From the NCBI RefSeq assembly GCF_023101345.1, contig NZ_CP095848.1, positions 1,487,501-1,551,500 on the forward strand: 64,000 nucleotides of DNA, given 5' to 3'. This stretch comes from Hymenobacter sublimis (GTDB taxonomy: Bacteria > Bacteroidota > Bacteroidia > Cytophagales > Hymenobacteraceae). This document shows positions 16,287 to 23,764 of this stretch, one piece after another. A program made the position numbers and the translations under genes. Position 1 is the first letter of the stretch. Each line of letters opens with the position of its first letter. The notes beneath the pieces are model-generated. The model was not told the origin of the DNA. It saw nothing but the letters and a program-made list of their open reading frames with translations, and did not search any database.

Positions 16287-16338
16287 CAAATCAAACAAAC
16301 AACATGGGTACTCCATGTTATCTGAAACAAAGGTACCG

Positions 16339-16584
16339 CTAAGATTCGGTAGCCGGTAGTTCTTCCAGATCGGTAGCTAGAAACGCTCCTAGCTCTGTGT
16401 GTAACCTTTTCAGGTACTCGTGAAGGTCTTGCTGCTGTTGATCATTTAGCTTCGCTCTGCGGGCAGGATTTAGCATATCGGCTAACGTGGTTCGATGCAC
16501 CCCAACGTATTCCGCTATGGCGGCTATGTTAATGCCCCAGCGGGCTAGAAAGTCTCGTACTAGATCTGGTTTCATAGGCTTCAA
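16339..16584 (-). CDS. Small helix-turn-helix protein, candidate prophage regulator
   Basis: 81 residues with a single XRE-like helix-turn-helix at about 18-45: INIAAIAEYVGVHRTTLADML, where the second helix VHRTTLADML would read DNA. The acidic tail ATDLEELPATES has no known function. It overlaps the preceding gene by 56 bp and is the last gene before a strong terminator. Among the prophage proteins it is the most plausible binder of the palindromic operators at 18530 and 19000, but it is short for a CI-type repressor and could equally be a Cro-like or transposition-type accessory. Alternative start M4 at 16575 would shorten the overlap. Confidence 0.7.
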   Translation of the reverse strand: MKPMKPDLVRDFLARWGINIAAIAEYVGVHRTTLADMLNPARRAKLNDQQQQDLHEYLKRLHTELGAFLATDLEELPATES

Positions 16585-16804
16585 TGAGCGTGAAGAGTGT
16601 AGTTACCTCTATTGCTTGTTCATCCTGAATAAACTGCTGTAAAAATAGACCATCCCACAACGTAAGCTTGCGGCTAATGGATAGGGCTTCTATCCAGAGG
16701 CTATCATGCAGCAACGTTATTTGTGTATCTAATTGGACTAACTCCAATAATAAGGTTTTTGTGGTGGTAAGCATGTAGTGAAAATTTCGGCGTGAAAAAT
16801 TCAC
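16529..16804 (-). CDS. Small uncharacterised protein
   Basis: 91 residues from 16804, or 81 from the ATG at 16774 (MLTTTKTLLLELVQLDTQ), which I think more likely. Helical by pattern, no membrane segment, no family recognised. It overlaps the downstream HTH gene by 56 bp in another frame, which suggests translational coupling if both are real. Confidence 0.45.
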   Translation of the reverse strand: MNFSRRNFHYMLTTTKTLLLELVQLDTQITLLHDSLWIEALSISRKLTLWDGLFLQQFIQDEQAIEVTTLFTLIEAYETRSSTRLSSPLGH

Positions 16805-16860
16805 TGAGGCAAGTAAATGATGAGCGTGATTAATAAATACTCAGTGTAATTGATTGGCTA

Positions 16861-17352
16861 TTATGCGGCAAGTAAGCGTTCTATCTTACTTGCGCGGGAA
16901 ACATCCTTTAGCAAGGACTTAACATCATTCCATTTCATCTCGTGTATACTTCTACCATCATAGACGTTATAGGTCATGCTACCATTCTGCCATATTTTGT
17001 ATACTTCACCTTGCACTAGATCTACTTTAATATCATAATAAGAATAGCTTGAGCTTTTAGATTCAAACTCAGAATAAGCGCACCAATCCGCATCTACAAT
17101 AGATCCAGTGTTAGAATCCCAGCTCAGAATATGTTGAGCTGTGTTGCCTTTCATAATACTGGTACCCGGGTATTTACGCACACTTTCAGCAATAGTATAC
17201 GTGCGCTTCGCAAGGGGTGCTTTGCTATTCATCCAAGCTTGTTTAAAGCCAGCGGATAAGCGTTCACGATAGCTGCCAGTAGCTAATGTTTTCGCAATAG
17301 CGTGTGCATTTTTAGCAATATCAGCACGTTTGATTTTTTCAGCAGGTGACAT
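16861..17352 (-). CDS. Uncharacterised prophage protein
   Basis: 163 residues. The first half is basic and helical (MSPAEKIKRADIAKNAHAIA, YRERLSAGFKQAWMNSKAPLAKRTYTIAESVRKYPG), the second half polar with SKSSSYSYYDIKVDLVQGEVYKIWQNGSM, which reads like a small beta fold. I do not recognise the family. It has its own promoter module: TACATTTG at 17392-17399 on the minus strand with a degenerate copy of the operator at 17396-17415 and two TGTGAG half-sites further up (17460, 17481). Confidence 0.7.
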   Translation of the reverse strand: MSPAEKIKRADIAKNAHAIAKTLATGSYRERLSAGFKQAWMNSKAPLAKRTYTIAESVRKYPGTSIMKGNTAQHILSWDSNTGSIVDADWCAYSEFESKSSSYSYYDIKVDLVQGEVYKIWQNGSMTYNVYDGRSIHEMKWNDVKSLLKDVSRASKIERLLAA

Positions 17353-17391
17353 AATGAGTAGCTGTTAAAGTGGTGGTTGGTTTTGACTATA

Positions 17392-17443
17392 CAAATGTAC
17401 GACACTCAACGTACTAATGTCAAGAATTTTGTAAAATATTTTT
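17392..17443 (-). promoter_or_regulatory. Promoter with degenerate operator upstream of the 17352 gene
   Basis: Minus-strand -7 element TACATTTG (17392-17399) fits the Bacteroidota TAnnTTTG pattern, with TTGACA 21 nt upstream of it. The 20-mer TGTACGACACTCAACGTACT (17396-17415) is a decayed copy of the palindrome at 19000, and AAAATATTTTT (17433-17443) is shared by all three such modules. Confidence 0.6.
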
Positions 17444-17508
17444 GAAAAAAGTTTTGAAATGTGAGAGTATATTTTAGAGATGTGAGAATATAGTATCCAT
17501 TGATAATA

Positions 17509-17542
17509 AAAATGCCTCTCCGTTAAATCGGAGAGGCATTTT
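17509..17542. terminator. Terminator after the 17547 gene
   Basis: 14-bp perfect arms AAAATGCCTCTCCG (17509-17522) and complement (17529-17542), 6-nt loop, AT-rich on both sides. Confidence 0.85.
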
Positions 17543-17546
17543 CTAT

Positions 17547-17789
17547 TTACTTGGTTTTAATGTAGCGGTGTCGTAGCGGGTGTTCTTTATCTTCCCAAAT
17601 AACCGCTTTTGGATACTCTTGCACCACCAGCTTCAGTAGTTTCTTCTCTGTGGCTTGCTGGTGTGACGCTTGCAGTGTGCTTACTATATGTCCTTCGTTA
17701 GCCTTAATTCTATCGGGTTGTGCATTAAAATGCATGAATGCTAACCCCTCTTTTAACTCACTGCTGAAAACAAAGCAGAATCTTGTCAT
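17547..17789 (-). CDS. Small uncharacterised prophage protein
   Basis: 80 residues, MTRFCFVFSSELKEGLAFM onward, with a basic tail (EHPLRHRYIKTK). Mixed alpha/beta by pattern, no motif recognised. It starts 4 bp after the 17794-18006 gene, so the two are translated from one message, and it is followed at once by a strong terminator. Confidence 0.6.
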   Translation of the reverse strand: MTRFCFVFSSELKEGLAFMHFNAQPDRIKANEGHIVSTLQASHQQATEKKLLKLVVQEYPKAVIWEDKEHPLRHRYIKTK

Positions 17790-17793
17790 GACT

Positions 17794-18006
17794 TTATTTC
17801 TTTATTTGGTTAGCAACATACAAGGCACGGTATTGATCGTACACCATTTTCAGAAGCGTTAATTCATCAATGGTTAATCCTTCGCTTTCTAAACCAAGAT
17901 CCCATTCCAGATCATTTACTGATGCTGTTGGTAAGTCTCGCTGTGCATGTTGATCCGCAATTGCACAAGCATTGGTGAGGTTGACATAAAAGCTGGAAGT
18001 AGTCAT
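17794..18006 (-). CDS. Small uncharacterised prophage protein
   Basis: 70 residues, acidic (LEWDLGLESEGLTIDELTLLKMVYDQY), helical by pattern. No family recognised. Its start codon is preceded by the prophage-specific leader CAAACAAACAACAAC, which helps fix the start. Partner of the 17547 gene. Confidence 0.6.
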   Translation of the reverse strand: MTTSSFYVNLTNACAIADQHAQRDLPTASVNDLEWDLGLESEGLTIDELTLLKMVYDQYRALYVANQIKK

Positions 18007-18053
18007 GTTGTTGTTTGTTTGATGGTAGGGTAGGAGAGTGAGGGAAAAGAAAG

Positions 18054-18079
18054 GGGAGCCGCTGCTTGTGCCAGCTCCC
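18054..18079 (-). terminator. Terminator after the 18086 gene
   Basis: On the minus strand GGGAGC (18079-18074) pairs with GCTCCC (18059-18054) across a GC-rich 14-nt loop and is followed by CTTTTC. Weaker than its neighbours, so some readthrough into the 18006 gene is likely because no separate promoter is seen there. Confidence 0.5.
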
Positions 18080-18085
18080 GTTTTC

Positions 18086-18427
18086 TTAGTTTAGCTTCGC
18101 TTTTATTTCAATCTGTGTGTTAAATTCTTTTTCGCCCAAAAACCATTGAAATTTTTTCTGAAATACTGCTTGCTGAACATTCATTACTCGCAAGACCTGA
18201 TTCAAATGGTTTTTCGTGGTTTTCGTTTCCCAGCCGCCGTTCGCTAGGCGGATCGTATCGGTGTCTAAGTCAATTAGTGCAATTCTGGTAGAATAGAAGT
18301 AAACTTCCAGACTGCGTTCAAATTGCTTGATTACTAGGTTTCTTTTGGCTCCAAAGGCTTCTTTAAGTTTGCGAGTCCAGTAGCGAACCGTGAAGCTGAT
18401 TTCTGAGGTTTCTCTTACAATTTTCAT
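18086..18427 (-). CDS. Uncharacterised prophage protein under operator control
   Basis: 113 residues, basic (RYWTRKLKEAFGAKRNLVIKQFERSLEVYFY), probably alpha plus beta and soluble; possible nucleic-acid binder by charge only. Leader AACAAACAAAC-AAC precedes the ATG. Its promoter carries the full palindromic operator at 18530-18549, about 100 bp upstream. Confidence 0.65.
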   Translation of the reverse strand: MKIVRETSEISFTVRYWTRKLKEAFGAKRNLVIKQFERSLEVYFYSTRIALIDLDTDTIRLANGGWETKTTKNHLNQVLRVMNVQQAVFQKKFQWFLGEKEFNTQIEIKAKLN

Positions 18428-18525
18428 GTTGTTTGTTTGTTGGTGCTGCTTTTCAGCAGCGGTTGTAGGGTCGGAATGTCAAAGAGCAAGCAGTAGCAGA
18501 AGTGCCGAGTGCCTTTCTGATGATT

Positions 18526-18587
18526 CAAATGTACGTCATATGTCGTACAATACAATACACTTGTATGTTTTATGTAAAAATATTTTT
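18526..18587 (-). promoter_or_regulatory. Promoter and palindromic operator upstream of the 18427 gene
   Basis: TACATTTG (minus strand, 18526-18533) is the -7 element, with TTG 19 nt upstream. The spacer is the 20-mer TGTACGTCATATGTCGTACA (18530-18549), palindromic in 9 of 10 pairs. AAAATATTTTT follows at 18577-18587. The copy at 19000 is its exact reverse complement. Confidence 0.75.
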
Positions 18588-18599
18588 CAGTGAATAAAA

Positions 18600-18627
18600 A
18601 AAGCCTACCCTGTTAGGAGTAGGCTTT
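18600..18627 (-). terminator. Terminator after the 18646 gene
   Basis: 9-bp arms AAAGCCTAC (18600-18608) and GTAGGCTTT (18619-18627); the minus strand continues into TTTTTATT. Confidence 0.75.
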
Positions 18628-18645
18628 GGGGTAGAGTGAAGATAT

Positions 18646-18963
18646 TTATAGTTGCTCAGTGAGCTTCAAAAGTTCTGTCTGAATGCTCTTGCGACCTATT
18701 TTGTAGTAGGTATCCCCTTGTTGTATCATCTTCAAGTAAAGCATCTGATAGCGTTCCTGTGTGCTTACTATACAATGTGTATCACAGTTAATTAACACCA
18801 TCTGATATCCTTGTGCCTCAGCTTCTAGAATAGTGGAGATAGCTTCAAAACCATCATAGAATAAATGTTCACCGTACCAGCATTTCGTTTCGTTTTCGGC
18901 TTCGTGCATCTTGAAACGGGGATTCATCAGAGCATCTTTCTGTTCGTTAGTTAGCTGTACCAT
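18646..18963 (-). CDS. Uncharacterised prophage protein under operator control
   Basis: 105 residues. The N-terminal half is polar (MNPRFKMHEAENETKCWYGEH), the middle reads EAQGYQMVLINCDTHCIVST with two closely spaced cysteines and a histidine, and the end is helical. No family recognised. It is a single-gene unit with its own operator-bearing promoter at 18996-19056 and terminator at 18600-18627. Leader ACAAACAAACAAC before the ATG supports the start. Confidence 0.65.
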   Translation of the reverse strand: MVQLTNEQKDALMNPRFKMHEAENETKCWYGEHLFYDGFEAISTILEAEAQGYQMVLINCDTHCIVSTQERYQMLYLKMIQQGDTYYKIGRKSIQTELLKLTEQL

Positions 18964-18995
18964 GTTGTTTGTTTGTTAGTAGTTAAAGAACAATA

Positions 18996-19056
18996 CAAAT
19001 GTACGACATATGACGTACAATACAATAGTCGGATAGAAAAAAGTGAAAATATTTTT
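18996..19056 (-). promoter_or_regulatory. Promoter and palindromic operator upstream of the 18963 gene
   Basis: TACATTTG on the minus strand at 18996-19003, operator TGTACGACATATGACGTACA at 19000-19019, ATACAATA flank and AAAATATTTTT at 19046-19056. The whole ~60-bp module is repeated at 18526-18587, with the operator half inverted in its two asymmetric positions. Confidence 0.75.
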
Positions 19057-19130
19057 CAATGCTGTTGGTAAGTGTTGAAAAAATGAAATATAACAGCATG
19101 ATATATAGGATATAGAAATTAATCCTATTG

Positions 19131-19859
19131 ATGATTGAATTAAAGAATACGCCTACAACACTGATGGATGTTGATGCATCTAGTAGACGTGTAGAAATAC
19201 GTCTTGCTGAGCATCTAACGGTAGATTCTCATAATGATAGATTTCAAAAAGGAGCGTGGGCAAAGACAATTAGTGAATCAAGCTACATTCCTTTCTTATG
19301 GAACCATGATGCATCAAAAATACCGGCTGGTTTATTTGATGTAAAAGAGTTTCGCGAAGATGAGTTTGGTCTACGTGGTGTAGCGAAGCTAGATAATAAT
19401 AGAACGGCTGATGAAATCCTAGATGGATATAAATCAGGGTCTATTAATCAGCACAGTGTAGGCTTCTACACGATGCAGAAGAAAATGGCTGATAATGGAG
19501 TACGCATTATCACGGAAGCCAAGCTAGTAGAAGGTTCAGCCGTAGTATTTGGCTCTAATCCAAATACTCCCTTTTTAGGCTTTAAATCTGCTGATCCACT
19601 AGAAGTATTAGAAGAAATAAAGGAGCGTTCTGAACGCTTTACTAAAGCTATATCCGTTGGCAATCTAACGGATGAAGCACGGCATAGGCTTGCAATTGAA
19701 CATGCCATAATTACTAAGTCACTATTTGATATTAATGAATCACTCAAGGCTAAAGAGCCGGAAGTTATTTCCACTCCTGAACTAGTGCTTGAGCCGGTGG
19801 TAGATATGAAGATGCGTGAATTAGCTGAGCTATCTAAAGCTTGGAAAAATATAAAATAA
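19131..19859 (+). CDS. HK97-type prohead protease
   Basis: 242 residues. Serine protease of the U35 (HK97 prohead) family that trims scaffold and capsid N-termini during maturation. The family patterns are VDSHNDRFQKGAWAKTI, the catalytic-His region PFLWNHD near 55, GSINQHSVGFYTM and the catalytic-Ser region EGSAVVFGSNP near 140. I chose the ATG at 19131 over a TTG immediately upstream (19128). It lies 17 bp before the capsid gene and opens the late operon; in a typical phage the portal gene would come just before it, but here that gene is 33 kb away at the other prophage end. Confidence 0.88.
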   Translation: MIELKNTPTTLMDVDASSRRVEIRLAEHLTVDSHNDRFQKGAWAKTISESSYIPFLWNHDASKIPAGLFDVKEFREDEFGLRGVAKLDNNRTADEILDGYKSGSINQHSVGFYTMQKKMADNGVRIITEAKLVEGSAVVFGSNPNTPFLGFKSADPLEVLEEIKERSERFTKAISVGNLTDEARHRLAIEHAIITKSLFDINESLKAKEPEVISTPELVLEPVVDMKMRELAELSKAWKNIK

Positions 19860-19876
19860 AAATATCCTAATTATTA

Positions 19877-21037
19877 ATGGAACATGAAGTTAAATCTGCA
19901 ATTGAAATTGCTAATGAAATTAAGTCTGATGTAACCAAGCAAGTTAATTCAGTACAGGAAAAAATTAATGCTGATCTACAACTAGTTCAGAAATCAATTG
20001 ACGCTGTTGCTGCTGAGCAAAAGCGTTCTGCTATGAGCAATGCTCAGGTAGAAGTTAAAAGCCTAGAAACTGTAGTAGCTGAAAAGACTGCTGAGATCAA
20101 ATCACTTGTTAAAGGTGGTAAAGCAGTAGAAGTTAAGGCTCCTGTTGATATGCTACGTGGCAACACAGGTGTATCTACCAGCCAAAATGATATTTCTCGT
20201 GGTGGTTATATCCAACAGCCTAACCGTCTTACTCACGTTCGCGACTTTATGCGTATCGGTAAATTGGCTACCCCTACCTACGTATATGATCGTGAGTTGC
20301 TACCTGAAGGTAAGCCAGCGCTAACCGCTGAAGGTACCCGCAAGCCTAAAGTGAGCTTCAAGACAGAGCCGGTTACGGCAAACGGCGCTAAGCTTGCCAT
20401 GCACTACAAGGTTTCCACTGAAACCGCCCATGATGCACCTGCTCTAACCTACAGCTTCCAAGGTAAAGGTGTGGAGATGGTTCTAGTAGAAGAGGATGCT
20501 CAGCTATTGTACGGTTCTGGTGCTAATGGTGAGATCCAAGGTCTTTTCCCGCTTGCTATTCCTTTCAACGCTGGTTCCTTGCGCGTAAGCAACGCTCAAA
20601 CCATTGACGTTATCCGCGCTGCTGTGAATCAGGTGCGCAAGAGCATGTACCGCGCTAACGTGGTATTCATGCATCCTGACGATGTAACCGCACTAGAGCT
20701 AACCAAAGATGCTGATGGTCGCTACATCCTGCCTAACATCTTCACTTCTGGTGTTAACCAAGTTAGTCGTATCCAGATTGCCGAGATTGACGCAATGAAT
20801 CCCGGTGAGTTCTTGGTAGCTAACCTTGATCTAGCGGTAGAAACCTTCATGATTGAAGACCTATCTATCAAGATTTCAGATAGCAACGAAGATGATTTTG
20901 TGACTAACAAAATCACCGTAGTTATCGAAGAGCGTTTGCTACAGGCGGTTGTTCGTCCCTCAGCATTGGTAAAAGGCACGTTTGCTGCTGCTAAAGCTGC
21001 TTTGTCTGCTGCTCCTGTTGCTCCTGCTGCTTCTTAA
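19877..21037 (+). CDS. Major capsid protein, HK97 fold
   Basis: 386 residues. Residues 1-~110 are a charged coiled coil (delta/scaffold domain) ending near VDMLRGNTGV, a plausible cleavage region for the upstream protease. The HK97 core follows: an E-loop region TPTYVYDRELLPEGKPALTAEG, the spine helix EDAQLLYGSGANGEIQGLF, and the P-domain VVFMHPDDVTALELTKDADGRYI. The Ala/Pro-rich tail is low complexity. The codon use here is less AT-rich than in neighbouring genes, consistent with high expression. Confidence 0.93.
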   Translation: MEHEVKSAIEIANEIKSDVTKQVNSVQEKINADLQLVQKSIDAVAAEQKRSAMSNAQVEVKSLETVVAEKTAEIKSLVKGGKAVEVKAPVDMLRGNTGVSTSQNDISRGGYIQQPNRLTHVRDFMRIGKLATPTYVYDRELLPEGKPALTAEGTRKPKVSFKTEPVTANGAKLAMHYKVSTETAHDAPALTYSFQGKGVEMVLVEEDAQLLYGSGANGEIQGLFPLAIPFNAGSLRVSNAQTIDVIRAAVNQVRKSMYRANVVFMHPDDVTALELTKDADGRYILPNIFTSGVNQVSRIQIAEIDAMNPGEFLVANLDLAVETFMIEDLSIKISDSNEDDFVTNKITVVIEERLLQAVVRPSALVKGTFAAAKAALSAAPVAPAAS

Positions 21038-21061
21038 TTAATTTAAAATAATAATTATCTA

Positions 21062-21307
21062 ATGAAAATGATTGCTAAAACTTCCTTCTACTACCGTTCA
21101 GAAATGTGGGTAGCAGGTGAAGTAAAAGACGTAACAGCTCACATAGCGAACGAATTGAAGCAAGCGAATTTAGTAGATGATGCAAAAGGTGAAATAGAAG
21201 GGGTATTACCCCCTTCTATTCAGCCTAATTTTGAATCAATTATTAATGAGCCTATTCACGCTAAACGTGAAACCAAACCAACTACCAAAAAGGTAGAAAA
21301 GAAGTAA
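21062..21307 (+). CDS. Small protein between capsid and connector
   Basis: 81 residues: a short ordered start (MKMIAKTSFYYRSEMWVAGEVKDV) and a lysine-rich disordered tail (RETKPTTKKVEKK). It occupies the position in which many siphoviruses encode a head decoration or connector accessory protein. No family is recognised; the job is inferred from place only. Confidence 0.6.
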   Translation: MKMIAKTSFYYRSEMWVAGEVKDVTAHIANELKQANLVDDAKGEIEGVLPPSIQPNFESIINEPIHAKRETKPTTKKVEKK

Positions 21308-21314
21308 TTATTGA

Positions 21315-21842
21315 ATGCCTATTCTACTTAATCCTATTGAACCTGTATCAATTGAACTATTCAAAGCCTACTCTAAGCTAATTGCGGCTGAAGACTCAGC
21401 TTTGATTGAACTATTCATACGTGCAGCTAGAGAAAAAGCTGAAAAGTATACCAACGTTGATTATATCAGCAAAGTAAAGTCTAAGACCTTTTCCATTCTG
21501 GATAAGTTAACTATTCCTACGGCTGATATTCTCAGTGTTAGTGGTGTATTTACCAGTGTGGATGAATTAGAAAACGGCTATACTAATTATGTAGAATATT
21601 TAAAAGGTAGCATTATTGAAAGGAGCCTACCGATTGATTATGCTTTTGCACCTAGCTATACCATTACCTACGGTGTAGAAATACATCCTGAAGATGTACC
21701 GGCTGCTGTGAAAATAGCTATTGCTAAAATTGCTGCTGATCTCTATGAGAATAGAGAAAACAGTACCAATGAAACCAATAAAGAGCTTAGTATCAGTTTT
21801 AAAACGCTGCTAGCTCCTTATAGAAAACTAAGTAGGGTGTAA
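21315..21842 (+). CDS. Head-tail connector (HK97 gp6-like)
   Basis: 175 residues. The N-terminal helical half IELFKAYSKLIAAEDSALIELFIRAAREKAEKYTN and the late EDVPAAVKIAIAKIAADLYENRE are characteristic of gp6/gp15-like adaptor rings that attach below the portal. It overlaps the next gene through TAATG, and the order capsid-adaptor-stopper is standard. Confidence 0.82.
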   Translation: MPILLNPIEPVSIELFKAYSKLIAAEDSALIELFIRAAREKAEKYTNVDYISKVKSKTFSILDKLTIPTADILSVSGVFTSVDELENGYTNYVEYLKGSIIERSLPIDYAFAPSYTITYGVEIHPEDVPAAVKIAIAKIAADLYENRENSTNETNKELSISFKTLLAPYRKLSRV

Positions 21843-22168
21843 TGAGTGCAGCGGGTAAGTTTAGAGAGGTTATCACCATCATAACACCTGCATCTGTTAC
21901 TACTACGGATGCATTGGGCACAATAGCGGTATCCACTGCTACCAGCGTAACCCGTTGGGCGGCTGTGGAGATGCTGCCAGCAAAAGAGGAATTAGTAGAT
22001 GGGAAAGTGATCTATCATCAACCTTACCAATTCACCTTGCGCTATGATGCTGCAATTACTCCTATGCAGCGTTTAGAATGGAAGGGTAAGAAGATCAGTA
22101 TTACTAGTGTAAGATTTAATAAGAACTATACAGAAATATATTTAAACGGAATTGAGCGCAACAGTTAA
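21842..22168 (+). CDS. Head closure (head-tail joining) protein
   Basis: 108 residues, all-beta by pattern: KFREVITIITP, RWAAVEMLPAKEELVDGKV, QRLEWKGKKISITSVR. These are the strands of the SPP1 gp16 / phage head-tail joining family that seals the capsid exit. Translationally coupled to the adaptor gene by a one-base overlap. Confidence 0.82.
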   Translation: MSAAGKFREVITIITPASVTTTDALGTIAVSTATSVTRWAAVEMLPAKEELVDGKVIYHQPYQFTLRYDAAITPMQRLEWKGKKISITSVRFNKNYTEIYLNGIERNS

Positions 22169-22499
22169 ACTAGAAGGTGCTGATAATTTATCAACTAAAT
22201 TAAAAGCGTGGGCTACCAGAAGTAAGCAGAAGGTACAAGCGGAAGTAGCCTCTACCTTATTAGCTATTGAATCAGATGCTAAGAAATTAGCTCCTGTTGA
22301 TAGCGGTTACTTGCGTAGCTCTATTCATGCCAATATAAAAGGTGCCTACGCTGGTAGTGTTACAGCTAGCGCGGAGTATGCGGTATGGGTTGAATTTGGT
22401 AATGGTCGTAACACGCCACAACCATTCTTATATCCAGCGTACCACATGCATAAAGAAGCCTTTCTACGCAATGTGAAAGCAGCTATAAAATTTAAATAA
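22152..22499 (+). CDS. HK97 gp10-like tail completion protein
   Basis: 115 residues beginning MSATVKLEGADNLSTKLKAW from a TTG that overlaps the previous gene by 17 bp; the VKLEGxDxLxxKL start is the family hallmark. APVDSGYLRSSIHANI and YAVWVEFGNGRNTPQPFLYPAY complete the gp10 pattern. It helps join tail to head. Confidence 0.85.
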   Translation: MSATVKLEGADNLSTKLKAWATRSKQKVQAEVASTLLAIESDAKKLAPVDSGYLRSSIHANIKGAYAGSVTASAEYAVWVEFGNGRNTPQPFLYPAYHMHKEAFLRNVKAAIKFK

Positions 22500-22505
22500 G
22501 TAAGC

Positions 22506-22940
22506 GTGTTTGATCCAGATATTGAAGTACAAAAAGCCATTTATGCAGCCGTAACTACTCCTGTAATTACGCTTGGTGATCAAGTGGTTCCGGTATACTC
22601 TCACGTACCCTCAACCGCTTCAGCTCCTTATATCTTACTGAGTCAAGTATCAACCGCTGCTACCAGTGGTGCTATGGCGTGTAAATATGCAGAGTGTGTA
22701 TTTCAATTAACTATTCTCACATCCTTTCCTGATCCCGGTATTGCCTATGATCTACCTATCTACACAATTAGTGGACAAGTAGTTAATGCATTGGATGGTA
22801 AGAAGTTACCTCTTGCTGATGGGTACAGTATGCGTCCCTTAGTGGTTGATTATAAGCGTAATGCAAGCCGATATAACAATAATTCTTTAGAGGTTTTGCG
22901 ATATATACGAGTAAAGACAATTGTCTTTAAAAACAAATAA
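22506..22940 (+). CDS. Tail terminator (DUF3168-like)
   Basis: 144 residues from a GTG, 6 bp after gp10. The pattern VQKAIYAAVTTP...VPVYSHVPSTASAPYILLSQV matches the DUF3168/gpU-like tail terminators that cap the tail tube and set its length. One TGTGAGAATA motif (minus orientation, 22712) falls inside the coding sequence. Confidence 0.75.
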   Translation: MFDPDIEVQKAIYAAVTTPVITLGDQVVPVYSHVPSTASAPYILLSQVSTAATSGAMACKYAECVFQLTILTSFPDPGIAYDLPIYTISGQVVNALDGKKLPLADGYSMRPLVVDYKRNASRYNNNSLEVLRYIRVKTIVFKNK

Positions 22941-22956
22941 AAATAATTATTAACTA

Positions 22957-23373
22957 ATGATTAATGAAGTTATTGGAACTGAAGTTGCGATTAAAGTAAA
23001 CTCTAAAACTTTAGGTTGCGCTGAATCAGCAAACTTTTCAACCAAGTTTGATATGGTTGATGTAAGCTGCATGGGTAGCAAAGGATTTAAAACGCAAAAG
23101 CCCGGCGCTGAATCATGGGATGGTAGTATCTCTGCTGTTTTCCGTGTAATTAATGGGGATGATGCTGCTACTAACGTAAGCATGAAGGATATGTACACCA
23201 TCTTGCGTAGCAAAACCCTGTTTGATATTGAATATGAATTAGGTGGTTTGGATGGTGAGGTTTTCACTTCAAAAGCATATTTGACCAACGTAGATATCAG
23301 CATTCCTAAAGATGGTGCTGTTACGTGGACTGCTAACTTGGTAGGCGCTGCTCCTTTGGTAATGGAAGCATAA
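22957..23373 (+). CDS. Major tail tube protein
   Basis: 138 residues, beta-rich. VIGTEVAIKVNSKTLGCAESANFSTKFDMVDVSCMGSKG is the N-terminal strand set of TP901-1/lambda gpV-like tube proteins and VTWTANLVGAAPL the C-terminal one. Position between terminator and tape-measure chaperones fits. Confidence 0.85.
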   Translation: MINEVIGTEVAIKVNSKTLGCAESANFSTKFDMVDVSCMGSKGFKTQKPGAESWDGSISAVFRVINGDDAATNVSMKDMYTILRSKTLFDIEYELGGLDGEVFTSKAYLTNVDISIPKDGAVTWTANLVGAAPLVMEA

Positions 23374-23407
23374 TCTAACTATATACGTTATAAAATAATT
23401 ATTATAG

Positions 23408-23764
23408 ATGGAGATTGTAGAACGTGGTTTCGGCACAATGACTATTGGTGGTAAAGAGCGTGGATTTCATATTGGTACCTATCAAGCTAAATTATTTTGC
23501 AAGGTTCGTAATATTGAACTACGTACTTACGTAGATGAGATTGGTAAGTTTACTTTTGAAAACAATATGGAGAATAATGTATGGATCAATGATTACTTGT
23601 ATTCAGCTCTTGCAGCGTATGATACATTTAAAGATCAGGTTATTGATTATACGCCTGTTACAGTATGCTTTTGGTCTGATATGGCTGGACCGGAAGAAAT
23701 TGCCAAATTATTTGAAGTAATGGCTGCAATGAAGCGTGATACGCCAAAAAAGTCGGAAGCGTAA
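23408..23764 (+). CDS. Tail assembly chaperone (gpG-like)
   Basis: 118 residues, MEIVERGFGTMTIGGKERGFHIGTYQAKLFC onward, an alpha/beta protein equivalent to lambda gpG. Its last codons ACG CCA AAA AAG carry an A AAA AAG slippery heptamer (23746-23752), 4 codons before the stop. Most ribosomes would finish here; a fraction would slip by -1 into the GT extension. Chaperones of this type hold the tape measure during tail assembly and are absent from the virion. Confidence 0.85.
   Translation: MEIVERGFGTMTIGGKERGFHIGTYQAKLFCKVRNIELRTYVDEIGKFTFENNMENNVWINDYLYSALAAYDTFKDQVIDYTPVTVCFWSDMAGPEEIAKLFEVMAAMKRDTPKKSEA

Larger units (their letters stand above)
15707..16338. other. Gene-free stretch: host intergenic, attL candidate and integrase arm sites
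   Basis: 632 bases without a convincing gene. It holds about 320 bases of host intergenic DNA, the candidate attL core at 16031-16050, a hairpin with T-run just after it (GAGCGAA/TTCGCTC then TTTCTTTTT), four TTTCCTGT-type sites between 16119 and 16220, and the terminator hairpin at 16258-16286. Confidence 0.55.
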
